64,000 nucleotides of DNA from an uncultured Bacteroidales bacterium (GCA_934695325.1 CAKUVD010000006.1:99091-163090), one strand, 5' to 3'. Positions 1-8,574 are shown, counted from the first letter of the stretch. A program made the numbers and translations. Notes: generated from the letters alone by a model not told the origin.

Positions 1-287
1 TCCGTCCTGGTGACTTCGTCGGAGCAGAACGCCGGTATGTTCCTGGGTTTTCCAGACTCTCCTGATGTAAGATCCAGATAGCCATATATTCCGGAAGCGT
101 CGAACGCCGTGTCGTCAGGTGCTGGATCCACGCTTTCGTCAATGAACGGCTCACCGGCAGGTTCTGCATTGTCCTTCAAGCAATCGCCTCTTCCCGTGGC
201 TTCGCGCAGTATCTGCCCGGGAGTCATATCCATCTTCGTCCCGTCGATTATATATTCAGAATCAAATTCAGGCACAAATCCAGTCAT
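1..287 (-). CDS. Unknown protein, N-terminal part only (runs off window start)
   Basis: An open frame reads leftwards from an ATG at 287-285 to the window edge with no stop, giving about 95 residues beginning MTGFVPEFDSEYIIDG. The fragment is rich in Asp and Glu (for example IDESVDPAPDDTAFD), has no signal peptide and no membrane segment. I do not recognise the family. The start is chosen because another ATG a few bases upstream leads straight to a stop. It is divergent from cutC, and the two share about 108 bp of intergenic DNA. The gene may be much longer outside the window. Confidence 0.55.
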   Translation of the reverse strand, partial: MTGFVPEFDSEYIIDGTKMDMTPGQILREATGRGDCLKDNAEPAGEPFIDESVDPAPDDTAFDASGIYGYLDLTSGESGKPRNIPAFCSDEVTRT

Positions 288-370
288 ATCATATGATATA
301 TATCGCCAAAAATAATGAATTATCACGTCTCCGACAAGACATCGGCGGAAATCCATCGTGAAATTTCTGC

Positions 371-378
371 TAACTTTG
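371..378 (+). promoter_or_regulatory. -7 element (TAACTTTG) before cutC
   Basis: TAACTTTG matches the Bacteroidetes -7 consensus TAnnTTTG and lies 17 bp before the cutC start codon. No clear TTTG box is present at the expected distance upstream, so the promoter is only half supported. Confidence 0.45.
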
Positions 379-395
379 TGGCAAATTTGTACTGA

Positions 396-1193
396 ATGAG
401 AAAGATAGAAGTCTGCTGTACCTCGGTGTCAGATGTCATCGAGGCTTATTGTGGTGGCGCCGTGCGGGTGGAATTGTGTTCCGCCATCGGGTGCGGAGGT
501 GTCACCCCCGGCTATGGCCTCGTTACGGAAACGCTGGCCGCGGTGAGAAGCCTCTGCGCTCAGGATGCGACTCGTGAGCGTATGAGGGTCAATGTCCTTA
601 TACGACCGAGGGAGGGGAGTTTCCACTATTCTCAGTCCGAGGTCAGGACAATGCTCTCGGATATACGATTCTGTCGTTCCGCCGGTGTGGACGGGGTCGT
701 CATCGGGGCATTGACTCCTGACGGAGACATTGACCTGGATGCGTGCCGTGAAATGGTCGCTGCCGCGAGCGGTATGAATGTCACTTTTCACAGGGCGTTC
801 GACGTGACTGCTGATCCTGAAGCGGCTCTGGAACAGATAATCGGGCTTGGATGTGACAGGCTTCTGACGTCAGGTCAGCAGCCTTCAGCGCTTGCCGGAG
901 CGAAGCTGATCTCTCGTCTGGTGAAATGTGCCGGCGACAGGATTATAGTGATGCCTGGCTCTGGCGTCAATCCGTCGAATATAGCTGAAATAGAGTATAT
1001 TACAGGAGCTGTGGAATACCATTCTACGGCCCGCGCGGCAGTCCCTGACCCGAATAGACGCCAGGTGCCTTCCCTGTGTTTCGATGAACCTGCCGCCGAT
1101 ATCCCCTCATCGGATTCCCTTCCGGTCCGCCATATCCTCCGCACCTCCAGAGATGTCGTCCGTGCCTTGATATCCACGGGTTATCCGTTTTAG
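396..1193 (+). CDS. cutC: CutC family copper homeostasis protein
   Basis: The 265-residue protein matches the CutC family (about 250 residues in E. coli). The N-terminus reads IEVCCTSVSDVIEAYCGGA followed by RVELC, the family signature for the first strand and helix of a TIM barrel. Later the IVMPGSGVNPSNIAEI stretch and the YHSTARAA segment match the conserved barrel end. It is a cytoplasmic protein linked to copper tolerance, though its biochemical role is unsettled. It has its own -7 box and is followed after 7 bp by the promoter of the next gene. The last ~35 residues are less conserved. Confidence 0.9.
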   Translation: MRKIEVCCTSVSDVIEAYCGGAVRVELCSAIGCGGVTPGYGLVTETLAAVRSLCAQDATRERMRVNVLIRPREGSFHYSQSEVRTMLSDIRFCRSAGVDGVVIGALTPDGDIDLDACREMVAAASGMNVTFHRAFDVTADPEAALEQIIGLGCDRLLTSGQQPSALAGAKLISRLVKCAGDRIIVMPGSGVNPSNIAEIEYITGAVEYHSTARAAVPDPNRRQVPSLCFDEPAADIPSSDSLPVRHILRTSRDVVRALISTGYPF

Positions 1194-1195
1194 TA

Positions 1196-1227
1196 TTTGA
1201 TTGATTAGACGATACCTTGTAACTTTG
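1196..1227 (+). promoter_or_regulatory. Bacteroidetes-type promoter for the ThrE-like exporter
   Basis: TTTG at 1196-1199, a 20-bp spacer and TAACTTTG at 1220-1227 form a complete -33/-7 promoter. It lies just after the cutC stop and inside the longest open frame of the next gene. It therefore decides the start: the ATG at 1309, not the first possible start at 1201. Confidence 0.75.
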
Positions 1228-1308
1228 CAGAATGTTGCGGCCAAGCGCAGTGTTTCACACAGTTCTGGCAGGTACTTGGAACGCCTGCTTCAAGGAAATG
1301 AAAACAGT

Positions 1309-2820
1309 ATGATAGACACCAACAGTCTGCAGGCATCGCCGGAGATGATGGCGAACGCTACAGAAGGACTCAGGCTCACGCAGAACGACATAAGGGAGAT
1401 GGACAATGTCCGCACCCAGCGGGACAATCTCCGCAAGAACAAGTCGGACAATCAGTTGCTTTCCCTCAGGAAAAGACTTGACCTGCTTCTGCGTACCGGG
1501 CAGCTGCTGCTCGAGAGCGCAGCCGACACCAACAGGATACGCCGTAATATGGTGAGGGCGGCATTGTTCCTGGGGTTCAGCGAAGAGAACCTGCACATCT
1601 TCATTGACCATAACATCCTTATGGTGAACTACAGTGACGAGGCTCATTCCTTCACGAAGTTCCAGAAAAGGGTGAAGGACGGGATCAGCTTCACGACTAT
1701 CGAATCGATCAGCCATCTTACTTTCAAGGCCGTGAGAAAGCATTTCTCGGCGGAACAATACGAAAAGGAACTGGAAAAGATAGCCGCCAGGCCTCGCAAT
1801 TACAGTCAGCTGGTCACGTCTGCAGGCGCAGCGTTGGCCTGCGGTGGCTTCTGCATACAGTTCGGATGTGACTGGGTGGCATTCCTGTATGCTTCGCTCG
1901 CGGCGTTTGCCGGCTTCAATTGCCGCGCTACTTTCAACAAGCTGGGCGTGAACAATTATTTCTCCATAGCCATAGCGGCCTTCCTGTCCACTATGATAGC
2001 CTGGCTCACGACATACCTTCCTGCCTGGACCGACACTCCGCTGCATCCGCTGCTGGCCTGTGCGCTCTTCATTGTCCCGGGCGTCCCTCTGATAAATTTC
2101 GTGGACGATATGCTGGACAAGAACTTCCGTATGGGACTGGAAAGAGCGATCAATACCGTGATGATGATGGTCGGGATGTCATTCGGAATAGCTTTCGCAC
2201 TGAAAGTCTGCAGCTGGACATTCCATTTCGCACCTGACATTATGTCCATCCCTATGGTTCCGGAGCACCCTTACTGGATGTATGCCGTGGCGGCAGCCAT
2301 ATCCGCTATGGGGTTCTCGATGATCTTCAATATCCCTAAGAGACTGCTCCCGGTGGTGGCCGTGGGTGGCGTCATAGCGGTATGCACCAGGAACTTTATC
2401 AGCCTTCATCCTGATATGTACTGCTCGTTCAGTCTAGGTCAGGGAGGCATAATCGGCTCTTTGGCAGGATCTGCATTGATCTCGGTGATCTGCATAAAGG
2501 CGGCGCACGTGTTCCACACTCCGCATCAGGTCATTGCCATATCCAGCGTCATACCGATGGTTCCAGGTGTGCTGATGTACCGCTGCCTGTTCTCTCTGAT
2601 TTCGCTTCCGGGCGCGACAGGTGAGCAGATGGCGAATTTCGTCGCCGCAGGTGTGAACGGCCTCAATGCTTCGCTCATCATCGGGGCCATAGCATTGGGT
2701 GTCGCTGTACCTAACATTCTGGCCCGCAAGAGGGTCAATGCCTCCAAGCGCCGTGCTTTCGAGGCTCAGATCCGCGAGCAGCGTGAACGCGGCGAGTTCA
2801 TCGACATCACGAAACTGTAG
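1309..2820 (+). CDS. ThrE-type threonine/serine exporter family protein (YjjP-YjjB fusion)
   Basis: The 503-residue inner-membrane protein has the ThrE layout. The N-terminal half is the YjjP-like (DUF1212) domain, with the SFTKFQ segment followed by helices rich in small residues. The C-terminal half is a YjjB-like (DUF3815) membrane domain containing FIVPGVPLINFVDDML and IPMVPGVLMYR, two re-entrant-like PGVP/VPG motifs typical of the family. I see about nine to ten membrane segments from residue ~190 on. Related proteins export threonine and serine, or succinate in E. coli YjjPB; the substrate here is unknown. The start at 1309 follows AAGGAA and lies downstream of the promoter at 1196-1227. 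The gene ends in a hairpin. Confidence 0.82.
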   Translation: MIDTNSLQASPEMMANATEGLRLTQNDIREMDNVRTQRDNLRKNKSDNQLLSLRKRLDLLLRTGQLLLESAADTNRIRRNMVRAALFLGFSEENLHIFIDHNILMVNYSDEAHSFTKFQKRVKDGISFTTIESISHLTFKAVRKHFSAEQYEKELEKIAARPRNYSQLVTSAGAALACGGFCIQFGCDWVAFLYASLAAFAGFNCRATFNKLGVNNYFSIAIAAFLSTMIAWLTTYLPAWTDTPLHPLLACALFIVPGVPLINFVDDMLDKNFRMGLERAINTVMMMVGMSFGIAFALKVCSWTFHFAPDIMSIPMVPEHPYWMYAVAAAISAMGFSMIFNIPKRLLPVVAVGGVIAVCTRNFISLHPDMYCSFSLGQGGIIGSLAGSALISVICIKAAHVFHTPHQVIAISSVIPMVPGVLMYRCLFSLISLPGATGEQMANFVAAGVNGLNASLIIGAIALGVAVPNILARKRVNASKRRAFEAQIREQRERGEFIDITKL

Positions 2821-2827
2821 AACTGAA

Positions 2828-2851
2828 TCGTGCCATGTCTTTATGGCACGA
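2828..2851 (+). terminator. Hairpin after the ThrE-like gene
   Basis: TCGTGCCAT and ATGGCACGA form a perfect 9-bp stem with a 6-base loop starting 8 bp after the stop codon. No U-run follows, so it may be a 3' stabilising hairpin or a weak terminator. Confidence 0.5.
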
Positions 2852-2927
2852 ACTTGCGGAGAGCGTCAGCAAGACCATTGTCGTCGATTTCCGGGCAGAT
2901 ATAATGAATAATTCAGCTATGTCTGTC

Positions 2928-2959
2928 TTGTCCTGCGAGTGATTATTTGTGTATATTTG
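2928..2959 (+). promoter_or_regulatory. Promoter for the DUF4153 gene
   Basis: TTG at 2928-2930, a 21-bp spacer and TATATTTG at 2952-2959 fit the Bacteroidetes promoter. Because the -7 box lies downstream of the first possible start (2939), translation must begin later, at the ATG at 2978. Confidence 0.65.
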
Positions 2960-2977
2960 TGGAAAAGTGATAATGTT

Positions 2978-4708
2978 ATGCGTGTGCGAGTCTTATTGAA
3001 ATCAGCTGTGGAGGCCATTGCCGGTGCGGTCAGACGTTTCCCCCTGGCTGTGGCGTTCCTGACCATCGTCATTGTCTCTGTCATATTGTGTATCCACTGT
3101 GAAGAAACCATTCCCGAAAAGAATCGGTTCTTTCTCCTGTGGTGGTCCGGGACTGCAGCTATGCTGAATGTCGCGCTTCGGCTCTGGCGGGAGTCCGAAA
3201 TCGGCATTTGGCGAGAGACTGAATCGGAAAGACATCCTGCCGCGGAAAAACGTTGGAGAGCTATTGTCCTGCTGACCAATGTCCTGTGGCCTGGCGTGGC
3301 AGCACTGTTCCGTGCGCATTGTCCTGACAGCCTGGCCTGGAACACAGCCGCGGCGACCATTGTCTTTACATTGGCGGCAAGCATCATCCTGGTACCTTTC
3401 CTGCGTAGAGACTCCGGCAGCGACACTGGATTCTGGAACTATACGCTTGACACGCTGACATCTGCATTGACCTCATTCGCCATTGGCGTGCTCCTTACCA
3501 TCGGCATTGACGTACTCCTTCTGGCGGTGGAGACACTTTTCGGAGTCGATGTGGACTGGAAAATCTATGTCGATGTGGCGTGGACCTGCATCCTGTTCAT
3601 TGGCTCCATAATCTTCCTGCAGCTGCTTCCACGGTCAGAGAATGCTGGCGTGCGGCGTCCCGGGAAGACCGGCCTTGCGCTTGTGCACTACATACTGATG
3701 CCGCTTCTTGCCGCATACCTCATCACATTGTATGTCTATGCGGCCAAGATTCTGCTTTCCTGGGAACTGCCTAGAGGCTGGGTCTCCTGGCTCGTCTCCG
3801 TTTCGATGCTGTGCCTTGTGCTCGTGGTGTTCCTTATCTATCCGGTTCAGTTCCGTTCCGAGGAAAGCCGTCTCGACAGATGCGTCCGGCGCTGGCTCCC
3901 TGCCGTGTTCCTCCCTCTGCTTCTGCTGATGAGCATCGGCATTGCCCGCCGCGTGAATGACTACGGAATAACGGTAGCGCGACTGTATCTGGTATTGTTC
4001 AATGTATGGTGCTACTTTGTGTGCTTAGGGCTTATAGCCTGCAAGTCACGTAAGTTCAAGTGGATACCGCAGTCGTTCATCGCCCTGCTCCTGCTTGCGT
4101 CCATCGGTCCATGGAATTTCACGTCGGTCACGAGAAGGACGCTGATTCACCAGATCTGGAGTAAGGTCAATGCCGTTGTGCCCGATGCCGTGTTCCCTCT
4201 GGATTCCGTGGCGTATGATTCCCTGATGACATATATGGACTCGGCGTTTGCCACCTCCGTGGACGGCAAGATGGCATATCTCTCCGATAATTTTCCTGCC
4301 GACTCATACGCCCTGGTGGATTCATCATTTTCGCAGCGTTGGCAGTTCGGAATCTATGCGAATGATGTCCAGATAGATACGTGCACGGCAGGTGACAACA
4401 GCTGGTCGGTCTTTCCATTGAACAGTGATGTCCAGGCAGTTCCGGACGGATACTCCGGAATCATTCCTGATTTCAGAGTGAACAGGAACGTCCCTGTCGC
4501 AGACACTCTTTATCTCGATGTCACTCCGGACTCACTGCGCATTGTCATCCCGATGAAGCAGCTGAAGGCCGCATCCGCAGTACAGGGCATCGGCAGCTAT
4601 CCGATTTATGGAGATGGCATAATACTGTATCCTTCGGAGGTCATCGTGTTCCGCACTGACGATAATCGCTACAGTGTGTCGATCTGTGCCGTGGCCCTCG
4701 TCAAGTAA
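2978..4708 (+). CDS. DUF4153 domain integral membrane protein
   Basis: The 576-residue protein resembles the DUF4153 family of Bacteroidetes. It begins with a short basic stretch followed by a hydrophobic helix (AVAFLTIVIVSVILC), then about ten to eleven further membrane segments up to residue ~385. A C-terminal soluble domain of ~190 residues follows, rich in short beta-strand-like stretches (for example YLDVTPDSLRIVIPMKQL), probably outside the membrane. Function is unknown for the family. The start is set by the promoter at 2928-2959. A 39-bp piece of this gene (3699-3737, encoding PLLAAYLITLYV) recurs at 5181-5219, so a second copy once existed downstream. Confidence 0.72.
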   Translation: MRVRVLLKSAVEAIAGAVRRFPLAVAFLTIVIVSVILCIHCEETIPEKNRFFLLWWSGTAAMLNVALRLWRESEIGIWRETESERHPAAEKRWRAIVLLTNVLWPGVAALFRAHCPDSLAWNTAAATIVFTLAASIILVPFLRRDSGSDTGFWNYTLDTLTSALTSFAIGVLLTIGIDVLLLAVETLFGVDVDWKIYVDVAWTCILFIGSIIFLQLLPRSENAGVRRPGKTGLALVHYILMPLLAAYLITLYVYAAKILLSWELPRGWVSWLVSVSMLCLVLVVFLIYPVQFRSEESRLDRCVRRWLPAVFLPLLLLMSIGIARRVNDYGITVARLYLVLFNVWCYFVCLGLIACKSRKFKWIPQSFIALLLLASIGPWNFTSVTRRTLIHQIWSKVNAVVPDAVFPLDSVAYDSLMTYMDSAFATSVDGKMAYLSDNFPADSYALVDSSFSQRWQFGIYANDVQIDTCTAGDNSWSVFPLNSDVQAVPDGYSGIIPDFRVNRNVPVADTLYLDVTPDSLRIVIPMKQLKAASAVQGIGSYPIYGDGIILYPSEVIVFRTDDNRYSVSICAVALVK

Positions 4709-5109
4709 CCTTCCTGTTCAAATGATATGACGCTGCAATTGTTGCATCTGGTGGCGGCGGATGCCTCCACCAGGCCATCGAACTCTCTCTTGTAATTATC
4801 CTTGTCAAGCAGCCAACATACTTGCAGAAGTTCATCTACACGTCCGGAACGCACAATGACGAAATCGCATTCGGTATCTTCATTATAGAAGAAAACCCTG
4901 TCATCCTCTCTCCCCCCCCCCCCCAATGTGGAGGCGATTCTATTGAATGCAATATTCTCTAAAACCTTTCCTTCATCAATGCTTTGAGGCATTAGCACTG
5001 CATTTCTCATTCCGATATCTGTCATATAATATTTGTAGGGCAGGGATATCTCCTTTACCAGTGATTGCGTGTATTTTGGAACTCTGGAGAACATATATAT
5101 ATCTGACAA
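4669..5109 (-). pseudogene. Remnant of an AAA/DUF4143 ATPase (C-terminal domain only)
   Basis: The readable protein (146 residues, opening at a TTG) matches the C-terminal DUF4143 region of ATP-binding proteins that usually run about 400 residues. It includes YMTDIGMRNAV, LENIAFNRI, then DTECDFVIVRSGRVDELLQVC, a PD-(D/E)XK-like strand pattern. The whole N-terminal ATPase with Walker A and B is missing and an in-frame stop (TGA) lies just upstream. The last ~13 residues are antisense to the end of the DUF4153 gene, so the natural end was probably near 4709. A run of 13 G (read on this strand) sits in the middle, currently in frame. I read it as a decayed gene. Confidence 0.7.
4912..4924. repeat. 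Homopolymer tract of 13 C
   Basis: An uninterrupted run of 13 C (13 G on the minus strand) lies inside the DUF4143 remnant and encodes four glycines there. It is by far the longest G/C homopolymer I noticed in the window. Such tracts slip readily during replication and sequencing, so the exact length is uncertain. Confidence 0.9.
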
Positions 5110-5140
5110 GCGTATTCAATCCAGGAATACAGATAAGGAC

Positions 5141-5160
5141 TTTCCTTTAAAAAAAGGAAA
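5141..5160. other. Perfect short inverted repeat (TTTCCTTT/AAAGGAAA)
   Basis: An 8-bp perfect stem with an AAAA loop lies between the ATPase remnant and the DUF4153 relic. It could act as a terminator reading leftwards or rightwards, or mark a rearrangement border. No gene follows directly. Confidence 0.4.
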
Positions 5161-5170
5161 CCTATGTAAT

Positions 5171-5221
5171 CATCTTGCCCTGCCGCTTCTTGCCGCATAC
5201 CTCATCACCTTGTATGTCTGA
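5171..5221 (+). pseudogene. Relic of a second DUF4153 gene
   Basis: Bases 5181-5219 equal 3699-3737 of the intact DUF4153 gene at 38 of 39 positions. In the same frame they read ALPLLAAYLITLYV and then meet TGA at 5219-5221. Nothing recognisable of the gene remains on either side. The simplest reading is a tandem or recombined copy that was deleted down to this stub. Horizontal insertion of the neighbouring ATPase is a possible cause. Confidence 0.65.
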
Positions 5222-5366
5222 CCGAAAAGATGCATAAAAGAAATTTCGACATAAATTTAAACAGATTCAAAGATAATTCGGCTTACTTTCATTATCTTTG
5301 AATAATTTGTAGGTATTCCGCATTGTCGGAAAGCCGGAAAACGACAGTGACGTCACAAGTGCTGAA

Positions 5367-8012
5367 ATGAAAAAAAGATTATTCCTGATAGACGGACACG
5401 CGCTGATATTCAAGATGTATTACGCATTCCTGCGCCGTCCTATGATAAATTCGAAGGGTGCGGATATGTCCATCCTCTTTGGATTCACGAAATACATATT
5501 GGAACTGATCGCCAGAGAGCGCCCGGAGTATATGGCCGTGGCCTTTGACCCACCGGGAGGCACGTTCCGGAACAGGATGTATCCGGAATACAAGGCCACC
5601 AGGGCAGAGACGCCGCAGCTGGTGATTGACGCTTTGGAGCCTCTGCAGGAAATCTGCAGGGCGTTGAAGATAGCCGTCCTGATGGTGCCGGACTATGAGG
5701 CTGACGACGTCATAGGCTCTATGGCTAAACGTGAAGCTAAGGCGGGGCTGGAAGTCTATATGGTGACACCTGACAAGGACTATGGGCAGCTTATAGGAGA
5801 CGGCATCCTTCAGGTGAAGCCCGGAAAGTCGGGCGGGGCGGATGAAGTCCTCGACAGCAGGGCGATATGCGAGAAATACGGCATAAAGCATCCTGAGGAA
5901 GTGGTGGAGATGCTGACGATCTGCGGCGACACTGCCGACAATGTGCCTGGCGTCAAGGGCATAGGCGAGGTCGGGGCCGGAAAGCTGATCTCCAGATACG
6001 GAACTGTCAAGAATATATATGCCCATCTCGATGAACTTACAGCCAGGCAGCAGGCGCAGTTCCGCGAGGCGGAGCCTCACATCGGTCTCAGCCACGACCT
6101 CGTGACGATAAAGACCGATATGGATCTCGCCGTCACGGAAGAGGATATGCTCGTATGCCCGAGGTTCACTCCGGAAGTGGCTGACCTCTTTGAAAGATAC
6201 GAATTCAATTCGCTGAAAAAACTCCTGCCGGAATCCTCCGTCTCGGGCATCGCACGCGCCACGGCTGTCTCCCCGAAAATGGAGATTGTCGAGGTCAATG
6301 CAGATGAAATCAATGCCTTGGCTTCCAAGAGCGGGAAAGTAGCCATCTCGGTAGTTTCCGCAGGCAGTATGTCCGCAGCGGTCAATGCGGATGGCGACAA
6401 AGGATTGTCTGTCAAGGCTTCCACCGGCAGGCCGGAGGCCTTCAAGGCGGTTCTGGAGAATGCAGCGGTTGAAAAATACGGCTTTGATCTCAAGGCCCAG
6501 AAAAATGTTCTTGCCGACATCGGCATTGACATCGACGGCCGCCTTATGGACATCTGCCTTATGCACTATCTCATAAACCCTGAGAAGAGCCACAAGCCGG
6601 ACATCCTGACTAAGAGCTATATAGGCGTGGACATTGACGTGGACTCTGAGGACTCGGATGAGGAGCCGGTATCGCTGTTTGACGCTCCCGCATCTGATGA
6701 CGGGAGGGAATCCGTCAGATATGCGGCCGCTGCCGCGCTGACCGGACCGAAAGTCTGGGCGGAACTCGAGACGGATTCATTGACAGGCCTTTACCTTGAA
6801 ATGGAGGAACCTCTGATGTGCGTGCTGTCCAAGATGGAGCGTGTCGGTGTCAAGGTGGATCTGGGACAGCTGGAAGAGTTCGCGGCCGGACTCAGGACGG
6901 AACTTTCGGAGCGTGAGGCCAGGATAAGGGAGATGGCGGAGGATCCTGGACTGAACATATCGTCTCCGAAGCAGGTGGGAGACCTTCTCTTTGACAAGCT
7001 GAAACTGGATCCGAAGGCGAAGAAGACGGCACGTGGAAGCTATCCTACTGACGAGGCTACTTTGGCGGCGCTGGCTGACAAGAGCCCTATCATCGGCGAG
7101 ATCCTGGAGTTCAGGGCGGTCAAGAAGCTTCTGTCCACGTATATCGAGCCGTTCCCTTCATACATATCTCCTGCGACTGGAAGAGTGCACACCACTTTCA
7201 ATCAGTCTCTTACGGCTACCGGGAGGCTCAGCTCCTCGAATCCGAACCTTCAGAACATACCTATCAGGACGGAGCGCGGGAAGGAAATACGCAAAGCATT
7301 CATCCCAGGGACGCCGGACGGATATATCGTCTCGGCCGACTATTCGCAGATAGAACTGAGGATAATGGCGCATCTCAGCCAGGACAGGCACCTCATACAG
7401 GCGTTCCGGGACGGAATTGACATTCATACAGCCACTGCCGGCAAAATCTTCGGGATCTCTCCTGAAGAGGTGTCTCCGGAGCAGAGGCGCATCGCGAAGA
7501 CGGCCAACTTCGGCATTATGTACGGAATATCATCGTTCGGCTTGTCGCAGCGGCTTGGAGTGTCGAGGTCAGAGGCGAAGAAACTCATTGACGACTACTT
7601 CGCCGCTTTCCCATCCATACGCTCATTCATTGACGACACGGTGGCGGCGGCTCGCGAGAACGGATATGTGGAGACATTGTTCGGCAGGAGGAGGTATCTC
7701 CCTGACATCGACTCGAAGAATGCGACTGTGCGCGCTCTGGCCGAGAGAAATGCTGTCAATGCTCCTATCCAGGGCACTGCGGCGGATATCATAAAGATGG
7801 CGATGATAGGCGTGGACAGGGAAATGACCGCGGCCGGGATGAAGAGCAGGATGGTGCTCCAGATTCACGACGAACTCCTGTTCGACACTGCGAAGGATGA
7901 GGTGGATGCCCTTATGTCACTTGTCAGGCGGCAGATGGAACATATAACGGAACTGTCAGTTCCTCTAACAGTAGAATGTAATTATGGCAAAAACTGGCTC
8001 GAGGCTCATTAA
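5367..8012 (+). CDS. polA: DNA polymerase I
   Basis: The 881-residue protein has the PolA layout. Residues 1 to ~290 form the 5'-3' nuclease (LIDGHALIFKMYYAF, YEADDVIGSMAKREA, VTPDKDYGQL, GVKGIGEVGAGKLI). Residues ~320-480 form a 3'-5' exonuclease-like domain, and ~480-881 the polymerase. Motif A is DYSQIELRIMAHLSQD from D658, motif B is RRIAKTANFGIMYG near 700, and motif C is QIHDELLFD with D835. The exonuclease-like domain lacks the DxE metal-binding motif: the first strand reads VAISVVSAGS near 325-334. So proofreading is probably absent, as in some other bacterial PolA proteins. The gene heads a run of five genes with overlaps or very short gaps. Confidence 0.96.
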   Translation: MKKRLFLIDGHALIFKMYYAFLRRPMINSKGADMSILFGFTKYILELIARERPEYMAVAFDPPGGTFRNRMYPEYKATRAETPQLVIDALEPLQEICRALKIAVLMVPDYEADDVIGSMAKREAKAGLEVYMVTPDKDYGQLIGDGILQVKPGKSGGADEVLDSRAICEKYGIKHPEEVVEMLTICGDTADNVPGVKGIGEVGAGKLISRYGTVKNIYAHLDELTARQQAQFREAEPHIGLSHDLVTIKTDMDLAVTEEDMLVCPRFTPEVADLFERYEFNSLKKLLPESSVSGIARATAVSPKMEIVEVNADEINALASKSGKVAISVVSAGSMSAAVNADGDKGLSVKASTGRPEAFKAVLENAAVEKYGFDLKAQKNVLADIGIDIDGRLMDICLMHYLINPEKSHKPDILTKSYIGVDIDVDSEDSDEEPVSLFDAPASDDGRESVRYAAAAALTGPKVWAELETDSLTGLYLEMEEPLMCVLSKMERVGVKVDLGQLEEFAAGLRTELSEREARIREMAEDPGLNISSPKQVGDLLFDKLKLDPKAKKTARGSYPTDEATLAALADKSPIIGEILEFRAVKKLLSTYIEPFPSYISPATGRVHTTFNQSLTATGRLSSSNPNLQNIPIRTERGKEIRKAFIPGTPDGYIVSADYSQIELRIMAHLSQDRHLIQAFRDGIDIHTATAGKIFGISPEEVSPEQRRIAKTANFGIMYGISSFGLSQRLGVSRSEAKKLIDDYFAAFPSIRSFIDDTVAAARENGYVETLFGRRRYLPDIDSKNATVRALAERNAVNAPIQGTAADIIKMAMIGVDREMTAAGMKSRMVLQIHDELLFDTAKDEVDALMSLVRRQMEHITELSVPLTVECNYGKNWLEAH

Positions 8013-8574
8013 TGTGAGCGATACGGAACTTGTAGAAATGGCTCTGGAGGGGAATCAGAAGGCTTTTTCGGCTCTACACGCCAAGTATTCGTCAGCGGTG
8101 GGGGCCGTCATCGGGAAAATCGTGTCGGATCCTCTGGAAGTGGAGGACATCTGCATCGAGAGCTTCGAGAAGGCGTTCCAGAAACTCGGCACTTTCAACA
8201 GGGATATGAAGTTCTCCACGTGGCTCTTTGCCATAGCCCGCAACAACGCTCTTGACCACAAGACTAGGGCGGCTACCAAGAGCAAGGTGATAGACAGCTC
8301 GCCCCTGGACAGCAACAAGGACAAGACGGACAATGTTCCCGATGCGCAGCCGAGTCCGGAAGAGAACATTATCTCCTCCCAGGATCACGAGACTTTTCTC
8401 AACTGCATCGGAGGCCTTCCGGAACTTTACCGGGAGATAGCGCAGATGTGCTATGTGGACAATCTCGGCTACAAGGAGATCTCGGAGAAGACGGGACTTC
8501 CGATAAACACTATAAAGACAAGGATAAGCAGGGCACGCGCCCGCATTATCTGCAAGATGCTTGAGGAGGAATAG
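7984..8574 (+). CDS. ECF-type RNA polymerase sigma factor
   Basis: The 196-residue protein is a sigma-70 family ECF factor. Region 2 covers about residues 20-92 (VEDICIESFEKAFQKL, then KFSTWLFAIARNNALDH). Region 4 covers ~140-192 (LPELYREIAQMCYVDNLGYKEI, then PINTIKTRISRARARI, the helix-turn-helix). A charged linker of ~45 residues joins them. The ATG at 7984 lies inside the 3' end of polA, a 29-base overlap in another frame, so translation is probably coupled. No anti-sigma gene is adjacent, unlike the FecI/FecR pair at 31.2 kb. Its regulon is unknown. Confidence 0.88.
   Translation: MAKTGSRLINVSDTELVEMALEGNQKAFSALHAKYSSAVGAVIGKIVSDPLEVEDICIESFEKAFQKLGTFNRDMKFSTWLFAIARNNALDHKTRAATKSKVIDSSPLDSNKDKTDNVPDAQPSPEENIISSQDHETFLNCIGGLPELYREIAQMCYVDNLGYKEISEKTGLPINTIKTRISRARARIICKMLEEE

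Noticed and set aside
429..791. Long open frame on the minus strand inside cutC
   Set aside because: It is antisense to a well-conserved gene and shows no family resemblance; such frames are common in this GC-balanced, codon-biased DNA.
5379..6593. 404-codon open frame antisense to polA
   Set aside because: It mirrors the strongly conserved PolA frame, has no promoter or known domain, and its composition (rich in Arg, His, Leu) is typical of antisense frames.
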